A stretch of DNA of 8,631 bases from Cryomorphaceae bacterium. Its GTDB lineage: Bacteria > Bacteroidota > Bacteroidia > Flavobacteriales_G > Salibacteraceae. The position numbers and the translations under genes are program-made. Within the stretch, counting starts at the first letter, position 1; the number at the start of each line of letters is the position of its first letter. The stretch is taken from positions 1-8,631 of the forward strand of contig PXEK01000358.1 of NCBI GenBank assembly GCA_003564735.1, given 5' to 3'. A model generated the notes under the pieces. That model saw only the letters and a program-made list of their open reading frames with translations. It was not told the origin of the DNA and searched no databases. Below are positions 6,876-8,631 of this stretch, piece after piece.

Positions 6876-7443
6876 TGTAATTTCCTCCTTAGCGGTACTT
6901 CTTTTACTGTTTCCCCTTTTTGCAGTGGTTTCTGTGCTCATTGTACTCGATTCAAAAGGTGGGGTTTTTTATAAGCAAACACGCGTTGGTAAAAACCACA
7001 AGCCTTTTAATCTTTTCAAGTTCAGAACTATGCGACCCAACTCTGATAAGGTGCAAATCACCGTAGGGCACAGAGATCCCCGCGTTACAAGAGTGGGCTA
7101 TTTCCTCAGAAAGTATAAACTTGATGAAATTCCGCAGCTCATTAACATCATAAAAGGCGAAATGAGCGTGGTGGGGCCGCGACCCGAGGTTCCAAAATAC
7201 GTCAATCAATATACTGACGAACAAAAACGAGTACTTAATGTAAAACCGGGTCTTACCGATTATGCATCACTTCAATTCGTAGATGAAAGTGAAATATTGG
7301 CTCAGAGTGAAGACCCCGAAAAGGCATATACACGGGAAATTCTACCGCAAAAGCTTAAACTCGCCCTGAAATATATTGACGAGCGCAATTTTTGGGTAGA
7401 TATTAAGTTGATATTCCAAACATTGGGCAGAATTATTCGCTAA
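6856..7443 (+). CDS. Undecaprenyl-phosphate sugar phosphotransferase (monotopic phosphoglycosyl transferase, PglC/WcaJ-type)
   Basis: This 195-residue protein has the minimal size of PglC-like enzymes. An N-terminal hydrophobic segment (about 10-32) with a central Pro20 fits a re-entrant membrane helix. It is followed by VFYKQTRVGKNHKPFNLFKF (37-56) and FRTMRP (56-61). The catalytic Asp-Glu dyad is in KYKLDEIPQLINI (D90-E91), followed by GEMSVVGPRPEVP (101-113) and a GLTDYASLQF segment (132-141). It should transfer a sugar phosphate from a UDP-sugar to undecaprenyl phosphate, the first committed step of repeat-unit assembly. It lacks the large membrane domain of WbaP/WcaJ long forms. Overlap with the aminotransferase gene suggests that the aminosugar made there is the initiating sugar, though the substrate cannot be proven from sequence. 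ATG 6856 gives the normal family start 'M.KR.FD', which supports it. Confidence 0.9.
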   Translation: MLKRLFDVISSLAVLLLLFPLFAVVSVLIVLDSKGGVFYKQTRVGKNHKPFNLFKFRTMRPNSDKVQITVGHRDPRVTRVGYFLRKYKLDEIPQLINIIKGEMSVVGPRPEVPKYVNQYTDEQKRVLNVKPGLTDYASLQFVDESEILAQSEDPEKAYTREILPQKLKLALKYIDERNFWVDIKLIFQTLGRIIR

Positions 7444-7476
7444 CTCTAAATATCTGCCTTGAAAAAGCAAGAGTTA
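7441..7476. terminator. Inverted repeat at the convergent gene ends, possible bidirectional terminator
   Basis: TAACTCT (7441-7447) and AGAGTTA (7470-7476) are perfect 7-bp inverted copies around a 22-base spacer. The spacer end also allows an inner CTTG/CAAG stem (7458-7461 with 7468-7471), which competes with the outer stem. The left arm begins with the TAA stop of the phosphoglycosyl transferase and the right arm ends with the TAA stop of the opposite gene. No T-run follows on either strand, so rho-independent function is uncertain. Confidence 0.35.
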
Positions 7477-8331
7477 TCCTAAAATAGAGGCCAACTCCTC
7501 ACATTGGCTCTTCTTCACATGATTATTCGAGCGTTCATAACTCAGTGCCAATTCTCTAAACAGCGATGCGATAAATGGTGAGTAATCACTCACAGGTGAA
7601 ATTTCATAGCCTTTGTGATCAAAGTGCCACTCCACCTCGTCACCTCCTAAAATAAGCCCGTTATTCCCGGGGTTGATGTAAAACATAAATTCACCAAACC
7701 CCGGTGATTTCGCTAACGCAGGTAAATTACGATAACCTATAAAGTATTTGGATTTTACCTTCACACAATCTACAGGCAATTCTAAATATTGACATATTAA
7801 TAAATACAATGCTGTGATTGAAAGCTCATTAGCTTTACCGTTAATCAATAAATCGTTAACGAAAAAACTTCCGGGCAGGCAAGCGTCTAACTTTTTTATC
7901 GCAATTTTACCGCGGTGAAAAAGAAACGAGTTAATCATATTCACTTTTTCCAATCCCGTAAACTTTTCACTTACCTCCAGCCAAATAGGAGCCGCGTAGT
8001 CACGAATTTCCCGGTCAAGTACTTCTGTTGAGTAATCTTTATACCTAAATTTAATGAACCATGACAGTCCCTCTTGTAATCCGAGTTCGTTAGCCTCAGC
8101 TTTACATTGAATCGTTTCACTCAACGTTTTAAAATAGATGCAATCAATGACTTCATCAATACGTTTTACTGCTCTTCGGCTTAATGACTCATCATATCGT
8201 AAATCCTTGAGCTTAACCTCAACATTGTTGAGTTCACTATGAATCAGTTCGTGTTTAACACGATGGTAAACCGACTCGTCGGGGTCATCCAACAGGCTGC
8301 ATAGGGCAATTAAACTGGTTTTACTTTGCAC
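7474..8331 (-). CDS. SirB1/transglutaminase-like family protein
   Basis: This 285-residue protein resembles the SirB1 / Transglut_core2 family. It starts with LIALCSLLDDPDESVYHRVK (7-26), matching the 'sLLDDPDeeVy..v' opening common in Bacteroidota members. Residues 128-144 (EKVNMINSFLFHRGKIA) and 158-200 follow the core pattern 'N..l..r.g.p..L..lYl.ia..L.lPv..V..p.hF' in the form VNDLLI...ELSITALYLLICQYLELPVDCV...YFIGY. FMFYINPGNNGLIL (215-228) corresponds to the 'fiDPf..G' part. No transglutaminase Cys-His-Asp triad is evident, so it is probably not a classical enzyme; the cellular role of this family is unclear. There is no signal peptide. GTG 8331 is taken as start because an in-frame TAG lies at 8353-8355 and the first in-frame ATG is codon 132. 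It faces the polysaccharide cluster and is unlikely to be part of it. Confidence 0.75.
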   Translation of the reverse strand: MQSKTSLIALCSLLDDPDESVYHRVKHELIHSELNNVEVKLKDLRYDESLSRRAVKRIDEVIDCIYFKTLSETIQCKAEANELGLQEGLSWFIKFRYKDYSTEVLDREIRDYAAPIWLEVSEKFTGLEKVNMINSFLFHRGKIAIKKLDACLPGSFFVNDLLINGKANELSITALYLLICQYLELPVDCVKVKSKYFIGYRNLPALAKSPGFGEFMFYINPGNNGLILGGDEVEWHFDHKGYEISPVSDYSPFIASLFRELALSYERSNNHVKKSQCEELASILG

Positions 8332-8347
8332 AAAATGAATGTTTGCG

Positions 8348-8355
8348 CAAAACTA
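8348..8355 (-). promoter_or_regulatory. Bacteroidota-type -7 element for the SirB1-like gene
   Basis: Read on the minus strand, TAGTTTTG followed by C is an exact match to TAnnTTTG(C/T). The predicted RNA start is about 8341, leaving a leader of about 10 bases before GTG 8331. A clear -33 TTTG is not seen at the usual distance; TTCA about 20 bases upstream is a poor match. It lies in the 72-base gap after the nucleoside phosphorylase gene. Confidence 0.45.
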
Positions 8356-8403
8356 CTCGGTTAACTTACGATTATTGAACACCCTTGTAAAGTTTATTCA
8401 CAA

Positions 8404-8631
8404 TTAGGCTGTTAACTTACGTAAAGTATCTACAATCATCTCGTCCACCACCGGCTTATAATCACTCAAAAACTCATGAGAAGCCCTGTTCGCAATAATG
8501 GCACATACAGAAAGTGTTTCATGTCCTAACGCCTGCCCCAGCCCGTAAAGTGCTGAAGTTTCCATTTCGAAATTCGTGATTTTTTTTCCGCCAAAGTTGA
8601 ATTGAGAAAGCTTCGAGTGAAAATCTTTTTC
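8404..8631 (-). CDS. Nucleoside phosphorylase (uridine phosphorylase-like), C-terminal fragment
   Basis: The minus strand is open from the window edge for 75 codons and stops with TAA at 8404-8406; the N-terminal part lies beyond the window. Visible is ITNFEMETSALYGLGQALGH (fragment residues 18-37), followed by ETLSVCAIIANRASHEFL. The N(F/Y)EME(T/S) segment is the base/ribose-binding signature of the PNP/UDP family (PF01048), and a V.A.I.NR strand follows it in uridine phosphorylases. The enzyme would cleave a pyrimidine (or other) nucleoside with phosphate to give base and ribose-1-phosphate in cytosolic salvage. Family membership is secure; choice between uridine and other nucleosides is not settled by this fragment. 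It runs in the same direction as the SirB1-like gene, but the promoter-like element between them suggests separate expression. Confidence 0.85.
   Translation of the reverse strand, partial: EKDFHSKLSQFNFGGKKITNFEMETSALYGLGQALGHETLSVCAIIANRASHEFLSDYKPVVDEMIVDTLRKLTA

Noticed and set aside
7448..7460. A 13-base string, AAATATCTGCCTT, shared with 4330-4342
   Set aside because: About one exact pair of this length is expected by chance in an AT-rich window of this size, and the two contexts share nothing else.
1..8631. Mobile elements, CRISPR arrays, tRNA or rRNA genes
   Set aside because: I saw no transposase motifs, regular direct repeats, terminal inverted repeats, tRNA cloverleaf pattern or rRNA-like stretches on either strand.

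Overview
The window looks like a chromosomal stretch of a Bacteroidota bacterium, probably of the Flavobacteriales type. The DNA is AT-rich, Shine-Dalgarno sites are essentially absent, and three intergenic sites match the Bacteroidota -7 promoter element TAnnTTTG followed by C or T. The protein families are also typical of that phylum's surface-polysaccharide loci. No phage, insertion sequence, CRISPR array, tRNA or rRNA is visible.

Positions 1-7443 (+ strand) hold the end of a Wzx/Wzy-type surface polysaccharide (O-antigen or capsule) cluster. In order it has: the C-terminus of a flippase; a Wzz-like chain-length protein without a kinase domain; a Wzy-like multi-spanning polymerase candidate; a 248-base gap with signs of a small or decayed gene; a GT-B glycosyltransferase (GT4-like); a 252-base gap with a promoter; an O-antigen ligase/polymerase (Wzy_C family); a PLP-dependent sugar aminotransferase; and a monotopic phosphoglycosyl transferase overlapping it by 20 bases. 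The inferred division of labour is that the aminotransferase makes a 4-amino sugar nucleotide and the phosphoglycosyl transferase loads the first sugar phosphate on undecaprenyl phosphate. The glycosyltransferase extends the unit, the flippase exports it, and the Wzy-like, Wzz-like and Wzy_C proteins polymerise, size and attach the chain. The dehydratase and other sugar-modifying enzymes are not in the window. Promoter-like sites suggest at least three transcription units: flippase through glycosyltransferase, the ligase, and the aminotransferase-transferase pair.

Positions 7474-8631 (- strand) are unrelated housekeeping-type genes: a SirB1/transglutaminase-like protein starting at GTG, and the C-terminal 75 residues of a uridine phosphorylase-like nucleoside phosphorylase cut by the window edge. 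The two blocks converge across only 30 bases, inside an inverted repeat that contains both stop codons.

Overall this is a recognisable polysaccharide locus and I do not see a clearly new system. The best points for a second look are the chain of overlapping small frames at 2751-3006 and the mis-set start of the ligase gene.
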